Source of the DNA: Euptelea pleiosperma
Lineage: Eukaryota > Streptophyta > Magnoliopsida > Ranunculales > Eupteleaceae
DNA length: 64,000 nucleotides
Direction of reading: 5' to 3'
Assembly (NCBI GenBank): GCA_035048495.1
Contig: CM068553.1
Location: 11,339,259-11,403,258 of the forward strand
Part shown: piece after piece, positions 42,037-52,959 of the stretch
How the letters are laid out: each line of letters opens with the position of its first letter
How positions within the stretch are numbered: position 1 is the first letter of the stretch
Notes under the pieces: generated by a model
The model's database searches: none
Told to the model about the DNA's origin: nothing
The model's input: the letters and a program-made list of their open reading frames with translations, nothing else
Program-made: the position numbers and the translations under genes

Positions 42037-42100
42037 GGGGGTGGTCTAGTTTGTTAGTAGGGCATTTGGCTCTTTCATGAGAGCCCTGGGTTGAAGTATC
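42037..42100 (+). pseudogene. Decayed tRNA-Glu-like sequence
   Basis: GGTGGTCTAGTTTGTTAGTAGG followed by TTGGCTCTTTCATGAGAGCC and TGGGTTGAAGT keeps the D-arm, anticodon-arm (TTC) and T-arm order of tRNA-Glu, but the acceptor and stems are broken. A similar remnant follows the other tRNA-Glu. Confidence 0.55.
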
Positions 42101-42107
42101 TTTTAAG

Positions 42108-42245
42108 GGTCAGGCTCAGGAGCCCGGGAGCCCCCTTTTTCTGCCCCCTTTCGGGAGTCGTGTTCTTGGCCGTGGATTCGAGGAATCCAACCGTGGTTGA
42201 TAGTGCTGCAAAAGTGAAAAAATTGATGCCAGCTCAGCACTATCA
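42108..42245. mobile_element. GGCTCAGG foldback MITE, left half
   Basis: GGGTCAGGCTCAGGAGCCCGG, TTTTTCTGCCCCC, CCGTGGATTCGAGGAATCC and GTGAAAAAATTGATGCC correspond to the left part of the 18950-19155 copy. The right half is missing. Confidence 0.55.
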
Positions 42246-42409
42246 ATTAGAACCCGATTAACTTATACCCTATAAGAACTGCTCACAATTTTCCTGGTTC
42301 CAAGATTATTTCAGAACCGAAACCCAACAACACCTGAAACCGATACGACCCAAAACTGAAATAATAGGTTATGGTTTTCAGTACATTAATTTCCGGACTG
42401 AATCGGTAT

Positions 42410-42820
42410 TAGGGGTGTCAACGGGTCGGTTCCGGTTCGGTTCCTAAGGTGACAAGAATCGGAATAATCGGTTCTGGTTCTTATCGGTTTGGTTCCTTAA
42501 CGGTTCCGGTTCTCAAAGTGATGGATCCGGAACCGGAACCGATTATGTATTTATGTCGGTTCCGGTTCCGGTTCCGGTTCTGGGTATATTGGGCCAAATC
42601 TTGAGAATATTAGAATATTTACACTATATTTATCTATTGGTACCGGTTCTTATCGGTTTCGGTTCCATATTAGGCTACCCAGAACCGGAACCGTTATTGT
42701 CAGTTCGGTTCCGGTTCCGGTTACTTTTTAATCGGTTCCCAAAAAAGTGAAACCGGAACCGGTATTTTCGGTTCCAGTTCCGATTCGGTTCCGGATAAAC
42801 AGGTAAAATTGACACCCCTA
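42410..42820. mobile_element. hAT MITE, 411 bp, TSD ATCGGTAT
   Basis: Perfect ATCGGTAT repeats at 42402-42409 and 42821-42828. Ends TAGGGGTGTCAA and TTGACACCCCTA. The interior is built of GGTTCCGGTTC/GAACCGGAACC in both orientations. The ends and 8-bp duplication are those of a widespread plant hAT MITE group. Confidence 0.88.
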
Positions 42821-43004
42821 ATCGGTATCCGATGCCCGATGAGAGAGTAGATATTTATCAATTCTGGTTCTAGGCAGTGGCGGAGCCAAGATTTTGTTCA
42901 ACGGGATAGGTGGGCAAAATCACCAAAAATTGTTAAGGGGATGGGGGCAAAGGAAAATGACAGTTTACGTAGGAACTTCTTTGTCTTTTTGGGCTTTTTG
43001 GCTT

Positions 43005-43235
43005 GTCCTCTTATTTTATTGATGCAATTTGCATCGCACCCAATGTTTTTAAAATATTTGCGTCTCACCCTTTGACCATGGTCAACGTCGACGCTGACCA
43101 TAGACGCTCATTAACGGTCTCTGGATGGACATCCCAATATTTTTTAAATGACTATAATGACTTTGAGTGAGATGCAAAAATTTTAAAAACATTGGATGCA
43201 ATGCAAATTCCATTAATAAAGTAAGGGAGAAGTAA
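43005..43235. mobile_element. Foldback MITE with GATGCAATTTGCAT ends, copy 1
   Basis: Left GATGCAATTTGCATCGCACC then AATGTTTTTAAAATATTTGC; the right side is the inverse, ending TGCAATGCAAATTCC. A second copy is at 43845-44075. Confidence 0.6.
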
Positions 43236-43459
43236 AAAATCATTTTTTTTTAGGTTTTTTTTGAATGATTGTCAGCTTAGAACCTGCAAATCATGAAATT
43301 TTCAATGAGATGATGCTTATTGCAAATCATGAAAATATCATAGTCGATTAGCAAAATAGTAACCTAGAGTACATATTTTGAGATAAAATCTCAAAACACG
43401 GCACTCACCTTCACAGGTTGTTAAGCACGCTAATGTCCCTCATCAATGACGACGAGGGA

Positions 43460-43700
43460 CCACAATATATGCCACGTAGCACACTCTTAGAGGTCGCTAA
43501 CTGTATGATTGTTGGGCCTATCACTTGGTGGAGCTACATACCAAATATTAGCCAGATTAGTGATTTCAAACCATTGGATCTTTGCAACCCAAATAATGCT
43601 CAAATTCTACGGAAAAAATCAACCCAGGGAACGACTCTAATACAATGCTTAAAAAATTAACTATCAGACTAATTTTTGGTCTATAGTTCCACCTACAATT
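43460..43700. mobile_element. G-box foldback, right end missing
   Basis: The left flank and arm (CTCATCAATGACGACGAGGGAC, ATGCCACGTAGCACACTCTTAG) are intact. The right arm stops at CCACCTACAATTGGGCCC without the terminal G-box. Confidence 0.6.
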
Positions 43701-43844
43701 GGGCCCCTATAATCACTCAAGTGCAACCAGATCTTAACCATCAAATTTGCAGTTCCAAAGTAAATGAAGAAAGGTTTTGAGCTGACAATCCTTGAAAAAA
43801 AAAAAATTTCTCAAAAAAATGTTATTTTTGCTTGTCTTTATTGA

Positions 43845-44075
43845 TGCAATTTGCATTGCACCCAATGTTTTTAAAATATTTGCGTCTCACCCAACGTCAT
43901 TACCGTTATTTAAAAGAGGGTGGCGCTGTTTGCACACCTTTTTTTTGAGTGACACCTTTTTTTTTTGATGTCCATCCGAGACCGTTAATGGGCGTCTATG
44001 GTCAACATCGGGTGAGACGCAAATATTTTAAAAACATTGGATGAGATGCAAATTGCCCTTTTTTTTTAAGAATGT
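43845..44075. mobile_element. Foldback MITE with GATGCAATTTGCAT ends, copy 2
   Basis: TTGATGCAATTTGCATTGCACC and its inverted partner GGATGAGATGCAAATTGCCC flank a short centre. The CACCCAATGTTTTTAAAATA arm is almost identical to that of copy 1. Confidence 0.6.
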
Positions 44076-44217
44076 TCAGTTGGTTTGATGATTTTTTAGC
44101 CGTTTGTTTTAGTACTAAAAGTTAATGGTTGAATCCAATGGCTATACTGCCACCTTAAAAGTACTCAAACCTAATGGCTAGAGATTGCCAATCAGGGTGA
44201 TTTTTGGTGTGTATATC

Positions 44218-44738
44218 CAGGGCCATCTAGATACAAGTCGAGGCCTAAGGCGAAAATTCTATATAAGGCCATATTTAATATATTAATATATATGGTATTG
44301 ATTAAAGATAATTAAACTTTATAAATTATTAGAAATTTTTATATAAAAACTATTCTTGATAATCAAAAGGTACAAAAAAATAAATAGATGCAGAGGACTC
44401 CTAGTACAGTCGATGCAGAGGACTCTCGTGGCCCTACAGATCATTTTTTGGGCCCAATGACTGCATGGATGTTCAGCCCACCTATGGGTGGAGAAACATG
44501 ATAAAAGTCATTTTGATTGATGATTTCTAGCCATTGGATTTACTACCCAAAAAAACATGCTTGAAGCCAACGACTAGAATCATATCCTAAAAAGTACTAA
44601 AATCTCTGGCTAGAGATAATCAATCAGGTTGATTTGTGGTTTGTCTATCAATAAAGGGTGGGCTCAAAATCCACGTAGTTAGTGGGACTTGGGCTGGGGG
44701 CCTTCTCACCATGGGGCCTTTAGGTAGAGCCGGCCCTG
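44218..44738. mobile_element. hAT element CAGGGCC..GGCCCTG, 521 bp, TSD TGTATATC
   Basis: Perfect 8-bp repeats TGTATATC at 44210-44217 and 44739-44746. Ends CAGGGCCATCTAG and inverted CAGGGCCGGCTCTACC, the classic plant hAT CAGGGCCGG terminus. The inside carries arms of the CATGGATGTTCAGCCC foldback family. It is inserted into a larger foldback (about 44065-44800). Confidence 0.8.
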
Positions 44739-44837
44739 TGTATATCCACGAAGAGGTGGGCTGAACATCCATGTGGTCAGTGGGTCAAGAATACCGCGTT
44801 GAGCAAACGCCAAAAAGTTTCGGGTATACCTGGCTCA

Positions 44838-45048
44838 GGGGAACCCCATTTTTCTGACCCTTCTAGGTGTTCGTGTGCTCGGCCGTGGATTTCGAGAATC
44901 CAACGGTGGTTGTTAGCGCTGAGCTAGTATCACTTTTTTTTACTTTTGGGGGTGCTGACGACCACCGTTGGATTCGTGAAATCCACGGCCAAGCACGTGA
45001 ACACCAAGAGGGGTAAAAAAAGGGTGTCCTCGGAGCCTGAGCCGTTAC
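44838..45048. mobile_element. GGCTCAGG foldback MITE, complete copy
   Basis: Left TGGCTCAGGGGAACCCC..TTTTTCTGACCC; right GGGGTAAAAAAAGGGTGTCC..GGAGCCTGAGCC. The inner arms CCGTGGATTTCGAGAATCC and GGATTCGTGAAATCCACGG are near perfect. Confidence 0.65.
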
Positions 45049-45089
45049 ATCTTTTTTCCTTAAGAGAATCTATCTTCTAAATTTGTGTT

Positions 45090-45310
45090 GGCCCACTCTT
45101 CAAGGCCCACTGAATCATGAATGTTTAGTTTAGCCTCACTGGTAATTTCTAACCATTCGATCCGTCTAACCAAAAATTCCCAGCGGCTAGAACACCCCAT
45201 GAAAAAATGAATCCAATGGCTAGAAATCGTCAATTATAGTATTGTTTTTGGTAGGTCCACCAATGCACATTCATAGGTCAATGGGCCTGAAAGAGTTGGC
45301 ACATGAGATT
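45090..45310. mobile_element. Foldback variant
   Basis: GGCCCACTGAATCATGAATG..GGTAATTTCTAACCATTCGATC pairs with GGCTAGAAATCGTC..TGCACATTCATAGGTCAATGGGCC. Same loose foldback subfamily as 40095-40365. Confidence 0.45.
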
Positions 45311-45412
45311 TCTGAGAGGGATAGAATGGACGTTTGCTACTATTAGGTAGCTGCAAAATTTTTGGAGTCTCGCAATCAGATGAGAGTTCACTTTTGGTCA
45401 CAGACGGTTGTA

Positions 45413-45640
45413 TGAGCCACGTGGCATGCTCTCAAAGACCACTGACTGTATGGATTTTTGGCCTCCAGACAAAAAACACAGCACGATTGTTGATTTCTAG
45501 CCGTTGGATTTGAGTCATTTTCAAGGGTTAATTTTTAGCCATCGATTTTAGCTATTTGGGTAAGCAGATCCAATGGCTAGAAATCCCAAATCAGAATGAT
45601 TTTTATTTTGTAAATCAACGTAAGGATGGGCCAAACATCC
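45413..45640. mobile_element. G-box foldback, right terminus missing
   Basis: Left ATGAGCCACGTGGCATGCTC..GACTGTATGGATTTTTGGCC. The right arm ends at GGATGGGCCAAACATCC without the terminal G-box. Confidence 0.6.
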
Positions 45641-46089
45641 GGCGGAGCGAGCCGGAGTCCACTCCTGTAACTTACAGAAGCCCGCTCCGATATCTTTAAG
45701 AGCTTTCCACCTCTTTGCTGCAAACAAGTAAGCATTCCATTTTTTTGATTTATAAAACCTTAAATTTCCTTTGAATTTCTTGGGTTTATACTTTATAGTC
45801 TAGAAGGGGATTAGGAGAATTTTTTAATGGATTATAAACCAGGTAATCTACGTCTCTCTAGCGTTTTCTTTTTAATCCACATCCTTGCTACAAAGAGGTA
45901 AATATTTTCGTTCTTTTGTTTTTCTAGGAGTAGCATTTTCGTTCTTTGGTGTATCGTTCTGTTTTTTTCTTTTTTCATAGTATTCCTATTTTTCGTTGTT
46001 GTAAAACCCTGTTTTTATTTTTGTTTCTTTGGATTTTGTTTTTTGGTTTTTGGGGTTCTAGGGTCTTTTGAATCATTTTTTGTGTTTCG

Positions 46090-47167
46090 TGGTTTTAGGA
46101 TCCTAGGTTAAGACCTTAGCTATCCGCTCATCTATCACCTAGGTAATTTTGGAGTATTGGTTTGGGTCTTAACATTTGGTATCAGAGCCAACACCACGTC
46201 ACGGGCTAAGTTAGCAAATCGTGAAACGGCAAAAATTCACCCATTGATAAAATGCGAGTTTAAAACGACTTGGGTTTAAAAAAACGGTAAAAAAGACAAG
46301 AATGTCAAAAGATCGGCAAGTGAGGACTTGGGGTTTAATATTTATTTAGTCCGAAACTACGCACTCAAAAAAATGTATACATATATGCGTATATGCCCAT
46401 AATGCATGTATATTGGTGCTAATATAAGTATAATATAATCGAAACTATATGATATTTTCCTTAAATCTAAGTAATATAAATAACACCAATACTTTTCAAA
46501 AATATTTCTCATTTATTCTCCAAATGCGTAGGAATCTGTTAATCTTTTCTAAAGATATATTTTAAAACATAAAAATTGGTGATATATATATATTATAAAT
46601 AAATAAAATTCTTTAACTTTTAAAGCAAGAATGAGTTTTATTCATGAGATTTTTTGAAAATTTTAAAATTACGGGGATGTTTTGGATTATTGAATGTTTC
46701 ATGTTTTTTTCGGGATGTTTTGAAAACACCGTGATTTGAAACGTTTTTTCAAAAGATTAGGTTTTTCTCAAAAAGTCGGGTTCTGAGCGGAGATTTGCTA
46801 ACTACTCATGGGTTCGAGTCATGAGAGAGGCAACTATAGTTAAAAAAAAGGAGCCCACCATAGTATGGGATATGGAGGGCCCACCATAGTATGGGCTTTG
46901 TAGGTTAAAAAAAAAGAGCACACCATAGTTTGGGATATGGATGGCCCTGCCATAGTGGCCTACTATGATGAGTCTTGGAAGGGGCGACTTATGGAAAAAG
47001 AAAGGGGTACCTACCTAGAAAGAAGACCAGGGGGCTTGCCATAAAGTGGGTCAACGAGGACGCCAGGCCTTGAAGCGTAGTGGAATGCTAGGATCCTTGG
47101 TTAAGATCTTAGCTTTCCGCTCCTCTATCACCTAGGTAATTTTGGAGTATTGGTTTCCGTCTTAACA
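46090..47167 (+). mobile_element. TRIM-like element, plus strand, with inner insertion
   Basis: Direct repeats of about 85 bp at 46090-46174 and 47086-47167 share AGGATCC..GGTTAAGA, CTATCACCTAGGTAATTTTG and end CTTAACA. The primer-binding site TGGTATCAGAGCC (46177-46189) follows the first and GTAGTGGAA precedes the second. No coding sequence. A block at about 46210-46805 with inverted AGTTAGCAAATC ends is probably a later insertion. Confidence 0.6.
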
Positions 47168-47309
47168 CGGGGTCTCTTTTCTTTGATTTTTTGTTGTAAA
47201 ACCGTATTATTTTTGGGTTTCTTTGGATCTTTTTTTACATTTTGGGCTATCTTTATGAGTTATTTTGTTCTTTGGTGTTTATTTTTTGGGTTTCTTGCCT
47301 ATCTTGCGT

Positions 47310-47695
47310 TGTTAGGAACCTAACCAATACTCCAAAAGCACCTAGGTGATAGTGGAGTGGAAAGCTAAGCCCTTATACAATTTGGGTCATAACATTCCAC
47401 CATGCTTCCAAGGCACGTCCACGGTGGCCCACTTTGAGGCGGCTTTTACTTTGGTACCCCTTTTTTCTCATTTTTTGTGAGCGGGCCCCCGACAATTTTT
47501 TTGGTACCCTTATTTTCTCTTTTTGTGAGCGAGCCCCCATGTAGCCCTTTCCCCAGGTCGCTTATCCCGTGGCTTGGAACCCATGATGTGGGGTTGGCCC
47601 TGATACCAAAGGTTAGGAACCTAACGAATACTCCAAAAGCACCTTAGTGATAGTGGAGCAGAAAGCTAATCCCTTATATAGTTTGGGTCATAACT
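47310..47695 (-). mobile_element. TRIM element, minus strand, 386 bp
   Basis: 85-bp direct repeats at 47310-47394 and 47611-47695, related to those of the element at 46090 (CTATCACCTAGGTGCTTTTG read on the minus strand). Read on the minus strand, the primer-binding site TTTGGTATCAGGGCC follows the upstream repeat and GGTGGAA precedes the downstream one. The ~216-bp interior is non-coding. This is the size and layout of a terminal-repeat retrotransposon in miniature. Confidence 0.75.
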
Positions 47696-48699
47696 AGCGC
47701 TGCTTTTCCCTTTTAACCCACCTCCTTATACAGTTTTGATGTTTTGTTCTGTCTTTTTTTTTTTTTGTCAAACCTACTTTTTTTGCCTTATATTTTTGTA
47801 TATTTTTTTGTTATTCTTTTAGTGTTCTAGGTTTTTTTTTTGTTACTTTTGTCTTTTGGATTTTTTTAACATAGGTTTTCTTAGTGTTCCTTTTTTTTTT
47901 TTGTTGAAGAACCTTGAGTTTTTTTAGTCTCTTTCAATCTTTTTTGGTTTTTAAGGTTCTAGGCTCTTTGGATCCTTTTTGCTTTTTGGAGGTCTCTTTT
48001 TGGGTTATTTTCGTTCTTTGGTTTGTTTTTATTTTATTTTTTATTTTTTATTTTTGTTAACATACAATTTTTGTAGTGTTCCTTTTTTTGGGTTACATAG
48101 TGTTTCATTTTGGGCATTTTTTAGTAAATTCCTGTTATTATAGTTATATATAACTTAATAGTATGGATTTTTTGTTTTGGGTTTTGGGGGTCTCTTTTCT
48201 TTGATTCGGGGGATTAATCTAAATTTTTTTACGGTTATATGATGTTTTATAAATCCTAAATCTCTTGGGATTAGTAGATTCTTTTTTGGGTTCCTAAAAC
48301 CTTGCTTTAGGGTTTTAGGGTCTCTTTTTGGCTCATTGAGGTCTATTTTCTTTATGAAAAAGAAGCCATTATGTTGCATTAAAATTTTCTTTTCTTTATT
48401 TTTTTAGAGCTAGATTTACGTGTTCTCATTTTAAAAAAGTTCTTAACATTATGGTGTGTGCTATATAGAAATAGATGTTGAGCAAATCCCATTATCATCC
48501 AAAGATTCACATAGTGATGCGACGATTATAAATTTATAAAGAAAACAATCCTTTTTACATTTTTCATTTTGTTAATGTTAATGGTAATACCAATAAAATC
48601 TGTTTGAATTTCATGTCTCATTCACAATGAAAAAACTTGGATTTGAGCAAATGACTTTATTATAAAGGTTAGTTTATCTTTTTTTGTGAATATAATTTT

Positions 48700-48835
48700 T
48701 AAATGACTCCAATCCACAGCTTAGAAATCACTAATCAGGTTGATATTTGGTTTGTAGGTCCACCTTGGGATCAACCAAACATCGATACGGTTAGTGTCCT
48801 CTAAGAAGGTGCCACGTGGCTCATATTGTGGGTGG
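48700..48835. mobile_element. G-box foldback, right half only
   Basis: GCTTAGAAATCACTAATCAGG through AAGAAGGTGCCACGTGGCTC; the left half is absent. Confidence 0.6.
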
Positions 48836-48839
48836 TCCT

Positions 48840-49486
48840 GCACATGTTAGAACTTTGAACAAATAACAAGTACATTAGCACGTGGCATACTTTTCTTTTT
48901 CTAATTTAAGTATTCTATTTTATTATAAGAGCGGCACGCCATTTTTGAGGCACTACGGTTTTAACTCTTCTGTCAAGTTGAGAAGAAAATAACAGAGAAT
49001 AAATCAAGATAAATAATTAATTTTTTATTATTTTAACATAATTTTAATTTGATTTTCTTCTATCTATACTTGTAGATTAATCGCATTTTCTTCTTAGATT
49101 GCTTAAATTGCCATTTTTTTTTCTGATCCGATTTCGCCGTTTTTTCTGTTAAGAGTTTTAGGTCCTTGATGTTTCGTTTCCATTTAAGCTGAAATTTTAA
49201 TTCGTCCAGAGGCTAACGTGCACGGTAAGGTGCTCTATGCAACCTCACTAAGCCAACAACACTACCTAAATCTTTGGTGGGTTCTTGAAAGATTCGTGAA
49301 TCCGAGTTGTGACTTGAGTTTTACAAACAATATAGATATTGTGAGTTGTTTTAATCTTCGTTTGTAGAGAATTTCTTAATAGCAGTAGAGAATGAGAATT
49401 CGGATTGTTAAGATTATACCCATTTCATATTTGAACCTTTATGCGCATGTAGGAAGTTCGTAAGTTATTAATTATAAGAAGCGAAG
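48840..49486 (+). promoter_or_regulatory. Former promoter/5' region of the SHMT pseudogene
   Basis: Non-repetitive sequence leading into exon 1, with possible leader introns (for example TTCGTTTGTAG/AGAATTTC near 49369). No TATA box can be assigned with confidence. Confidence 0.3.
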
Positions 49487-49984
49487 ATGCAAGCTTGTAG
49501 TGGAGCTGCAGTAATGGGTGCCGTTCAACAGACCATTTGGACTAAAGGTTCCACCTTTCCTCCCAAGGTGACTACTAGTGGTGGATTTCCCTAGTCAGGC
49601 TCAATTCGACCAAGCCTTGTAAAGCTTCGTACATTGAAGGAAGCTTGGTGACTGGGAGGCCACCCTCGTCTGTGTCCATTCCTGTGCCCAAAGTTGGAGG
49701 TAATTCTACAAACAACTTTAACAAGGGGTTCCTCTATCCTCAATGTAATTAGTCTCATATTCATTTTTTTCTGATTGGCAAAACATTTTTGTTCATGTAA
49801 TTGCAATTCAGACCATTCTATATAAGTGAAAACCAATTTTCCTTTGGATTTAACTAGCATTGGGCTTTGTGCACAAGGGTGCTCAGTGGGCTTATGGGGG
49901 ACGAGCATGTAATCATACAGTGTCTGCCCTCTCTAGAATTGCAGTACCTATAATGGCCCCTTTTAAACCTTGGTGTAAACAAAC

Positions 49985-50770
49985 ACACTACACAATAATG
50001 TAGTACTGATGGATGAGACTAGTGGAGTAAATGCAAAATTAGAACTATGGAGGGAGACTTTAGAAACTAAGATTTTAAGATGTAGGACCAAAATTGAATA
50101 CAAGTAGTGTAAATTTAGTAAAGATACTTGTAGGGATGAGACATTAGTTATGATTGATGGACAAGAACTATCCCAAAATGACCAATTTTGTTATTTAGGA
50201 TTGATTAACAAATCACAATGATGGAGAGATCAGAGAGGATATGATCCAATTAATGCTGTATGGCTAAAGTTGAGATGCGCTTCTGGAGTATGATGTGATC
50301 AACATGTACCTATCAAATTAAAAAGAAAATTCTATAAGACAATGTAAGACCAACTATGCTTTATGGAGTTTAATGTTGTGCACTTAAGAGACAACATATT
50401 CATAGAATGAGTGTGACATGAGTGGAAAAGTCAGGAAAGATAATAAAAAATGAGTGTGTTCGAGGAAACCTAGGAATAGCCCCAATGGGCAATAGGAGAT
50501 AACGTAAGGAAAAGTCGATTAAGATGGTTTGGGCATATGCAACAAAGATCAAAGATGGTACTAGTTAGAGGGAGCGTTTTAGTGCTAGCTGAAGGTCTTA
50601 AAGGGAGAGAGGAAGGACGAAAATGACAAATGGAGGTAGTAAGAAAGATCTAAAGACATATGGTTTGACAGAAGACAGCTTTGAACGGAGTTAAATGGGA
50701 AATAGGATTCGTGTTAACAACCCTAAATATTTTGGACAAGGTATAGATTATGATTATGATTTTATAAAGA
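49985..50770 (+). mobile_element. RTE-type LINE fragment in SHMT intron 1
   Basis: The broken translation gives NAKLELWRETLETKILRC, a DGQELSQNDQFCYLG piece, and later LRWFGHMQQRS-like sequence, in the order seen at the C-terminal end of plant RTE-clade reverse transcriptases. It ends in a (GATTAT)n-like tail near 50750-50763. Several stops; dead copy. Confidence 0.65.
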
Positions 50771-50784
50771 AAGAAGTGTCCAAC

Positions 50785-50945
50785 AGATGAGTTGGTTAGG
50801 CTGTGGGAGGTTCAAGACTTTGGGGGGTAATTTCCAAAGACCTGGGTTCGGTCCCGTTCATACTTTGTTGGGGGGGGGGGGGGGGGGGGGAATGGCCCAT
50901 ATTTTTCTCGCCTACTAGGTCTCTCATTATCCATTTTATAATACG
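50785..50945 (+). mobile_element. Possible tRNA-derived SINE fragment with a G21 run
   Basis: GAGTTGGTTAGGCTGTGGGAGG resembles an A box and CCTGGGTTCGGTCCCG a B box, about 55 bp apart. Then comes a run of 21 G (50870-50890). No A tail or target duplication found. Confidence 0.35.
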
Positions 50946-52554
50946 AGTATTTGTTCTATTTTGTCTAACAGTTTGGTCTCATTCGTACTTGACTGCTTTG
51001 AACTATTCTAATCTAGTTTCCATTTGCAAACTTACAATTTTCTTTATGGTTTGCTTAGACAATAAAACTGATGAATAATAAACGGTGTGTTTCCCTTCAC
51101 GAAATGATGAGTGGTACAACTTATTTGAGGCTGACTTCTGATTCATGGTCTTGCATATTCAATTCCAAAGGTAAAGGAAGTGGTTTTGTTGACTATGATC
51201 TGAGTGAAGTGGATCCTGAAGTGCGGGCAATAATTGACAAGGAAAAGCAACGACAATTTAAAAGTTTAGAGTTCATTGCTTCAGAGAATTTCACATCCCG
51301 AGCAGTGATGGAAGCAGTTGGGTCATGCCTCACAAACAAGTATTCTGAAGGACTGCCTGGTAAAAGGTAAACCTTTTGCAAATAAGAATGGTGTATTTGA
51401 TATTATGCTTGCTCCAATGTTTCATGCTGTAGTTAATCATTTTTATGAACGTGTCTCAGGTACTATGGTGGCAATGAGTACATTGATGAACTAGAGAGAC
51501 TCTGTCAAGAGAGGGTTTGGCTGCATTTCGCTTAGATGGGGAGAAGTGGGGCGTAAATGTTCAACCATTGTCTGGTTCTCCTGCAAATTTTGAGGTTTAC
51601 ACTGCACTTCTTAGTCCACACGATCGAATAATGGTAAGTTGACTATTTTGCTTTGCCTTGCTTCGCTTTTTTTTTTTTCATAGTTTTGACCATGATCAAA
51701 TAACTCTTTTTTTTTCTTCCTTTTTGTTTTTTGACTGATTTTCAAAACAGATCCCAAACCATTGTACCATTTGTAAATCCAAACCCCATGTTTATATCCT
51801 AGAAACCCACCTTTGATAATGGAAAGGGCCATGGCTGCATCCTGAACAGCTGTTTTGGCAGCAACTTCACCGAATATCTTGAACAAGTTCTTCAACATTT
51901 CACAAATCAAATTTACCTTGAATAGAGGAATTTGTAAAACAAATTGATTATAGACAAGAAACAAGAAGTGGATTAAATAGAATCTCTATGTTGTTCTTGA
52001 TTTCCTTTCTGAACTCCGATCAAATTGAGACTATTGAGTTCACCAATCAGATAACTCTTTGTTGATTGTTGTTAGCCACTTGATCATAATTCTACCACCA
52101 AACCACCAGGAGCATTATAGAGGGACCCAACATGAAAAATCTAACTAAAACAAGTTAGCAAAATGATAAAATTTTGGTTGTTCGATGTAGCAGTGGATTC
52201 AGATTTTTGGTGTGCTAGCCACTAAAGAGTAGAAATCCACATATCTCCGAACTTTTCAGGTATTGGATTGGAAAAGTCTACCCAACTGGTTGCTACTCTT
52301 TCTGATTTTTTGGGAAGAGAATCATGTCTCAGTCCGTGTCCATTATTTTTGGGACATCCAATTCAAATTACACAAGAGCGTCAGCACTTTCTTTGGTAAC
52401 CCAATGTCAGCTGTTGCAACCTAGACCAACTACACTGTCTTCATTTCAATCTTAACGGTCGGCTTATAAAGATAGTGTGATTTAAGCATCATCAGCAAAA
52501 CCATTGTCATCAGCTCCAGCAGAAGCTCAGATACAAATTTTGCTGCTATTCTTA

Positions 52555-52950
52555 ACACTTGATCTAAACGTTTCGGTTTCGCTACAGGCCGAGACAAGAT
52601 ACGGGTTTGTATCAGAAACCATAAAGTTTCGCCTTAGTTTCGGTAGTTTCGCCTTAGTTTCGGTAGTTTCGGCCTCAGTTTCGGTAGTTTCGGTCTCAGT
52701 TTTGGCTTCAATTTCGGCCTCGGTTTCATTATTTTTTAGAATTTTTTGAACTTCCTACTATGGTTTTACCAAGTTTCGGACCGAAACCAGCGAAACTACC
52801 GAAACTATGACTGAAACTCCGGAAACTATCAAAACTATGATCGAAACTCTCCTTTACTTTGGTTTCACCAAGTTTCGGGCCAAAACTACCAAAACGTTTC
52901 GGTTTCCCTGCGATCGAAACCGAAACGAAACCATCGACTTTGAACCATGA
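52555..52950. repeat. GTTTCGG-rich palindromic MITE/minisatellite in intron 3
   Basis: The left part has ~20-bp tandem units (TAGTTTCGGTAGTTTCGCCT) at 52626-52700. The right part carries the inverse (CGAAACTACCGAAACTATG). It ends near TCGACTTTGAACCATG. No target duplication seen. Confidence 0.55.
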
Positions 52951-52959
52951 TAAAGATGC

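Larger units (their letters stand above)
45650..48440 (+). repeat. T-rich degenerate repeat region with embedded TRIM elements
   Basis: Recurring phrases such as GTTGTAAAACC, GGTTTCTTTGGAT, GGGTTCTAGGGTCTCTTT and TCGTTCTTTGGTTT appear many times in poorly conserved order, with T over half of the bases in places. Two candidate splice-donor-like sites follow similar exon-like bits (TTTGCTGCAAACAAGTAAGC, TTGCTACAAAGAGGTAAAT). It might be expanded intron or leader DNA of an old gene upstream of the SHMT pseudogene, but I cannot show that. Confidence 0.45.

Noticed and set aside
42037..42100. A functional tRNA-Glu(TTC)
   Set aside because: The acceptor stem and T stem do not pair; only the arm order is preserved.
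42553..42750. 65-codon VPVPVP-type frame
   Set aside because: A translation of the GGTTCCGGTTC interior of the hAT MITE.
51071..51170. ATG-started N-terminal extension of SHMT exon 2
   Set aside because: The part before 51171 is intron sequence; the exon boundary AG/GT with matching phase and the separate exon 1 at 49487 explain the N-terminus better.
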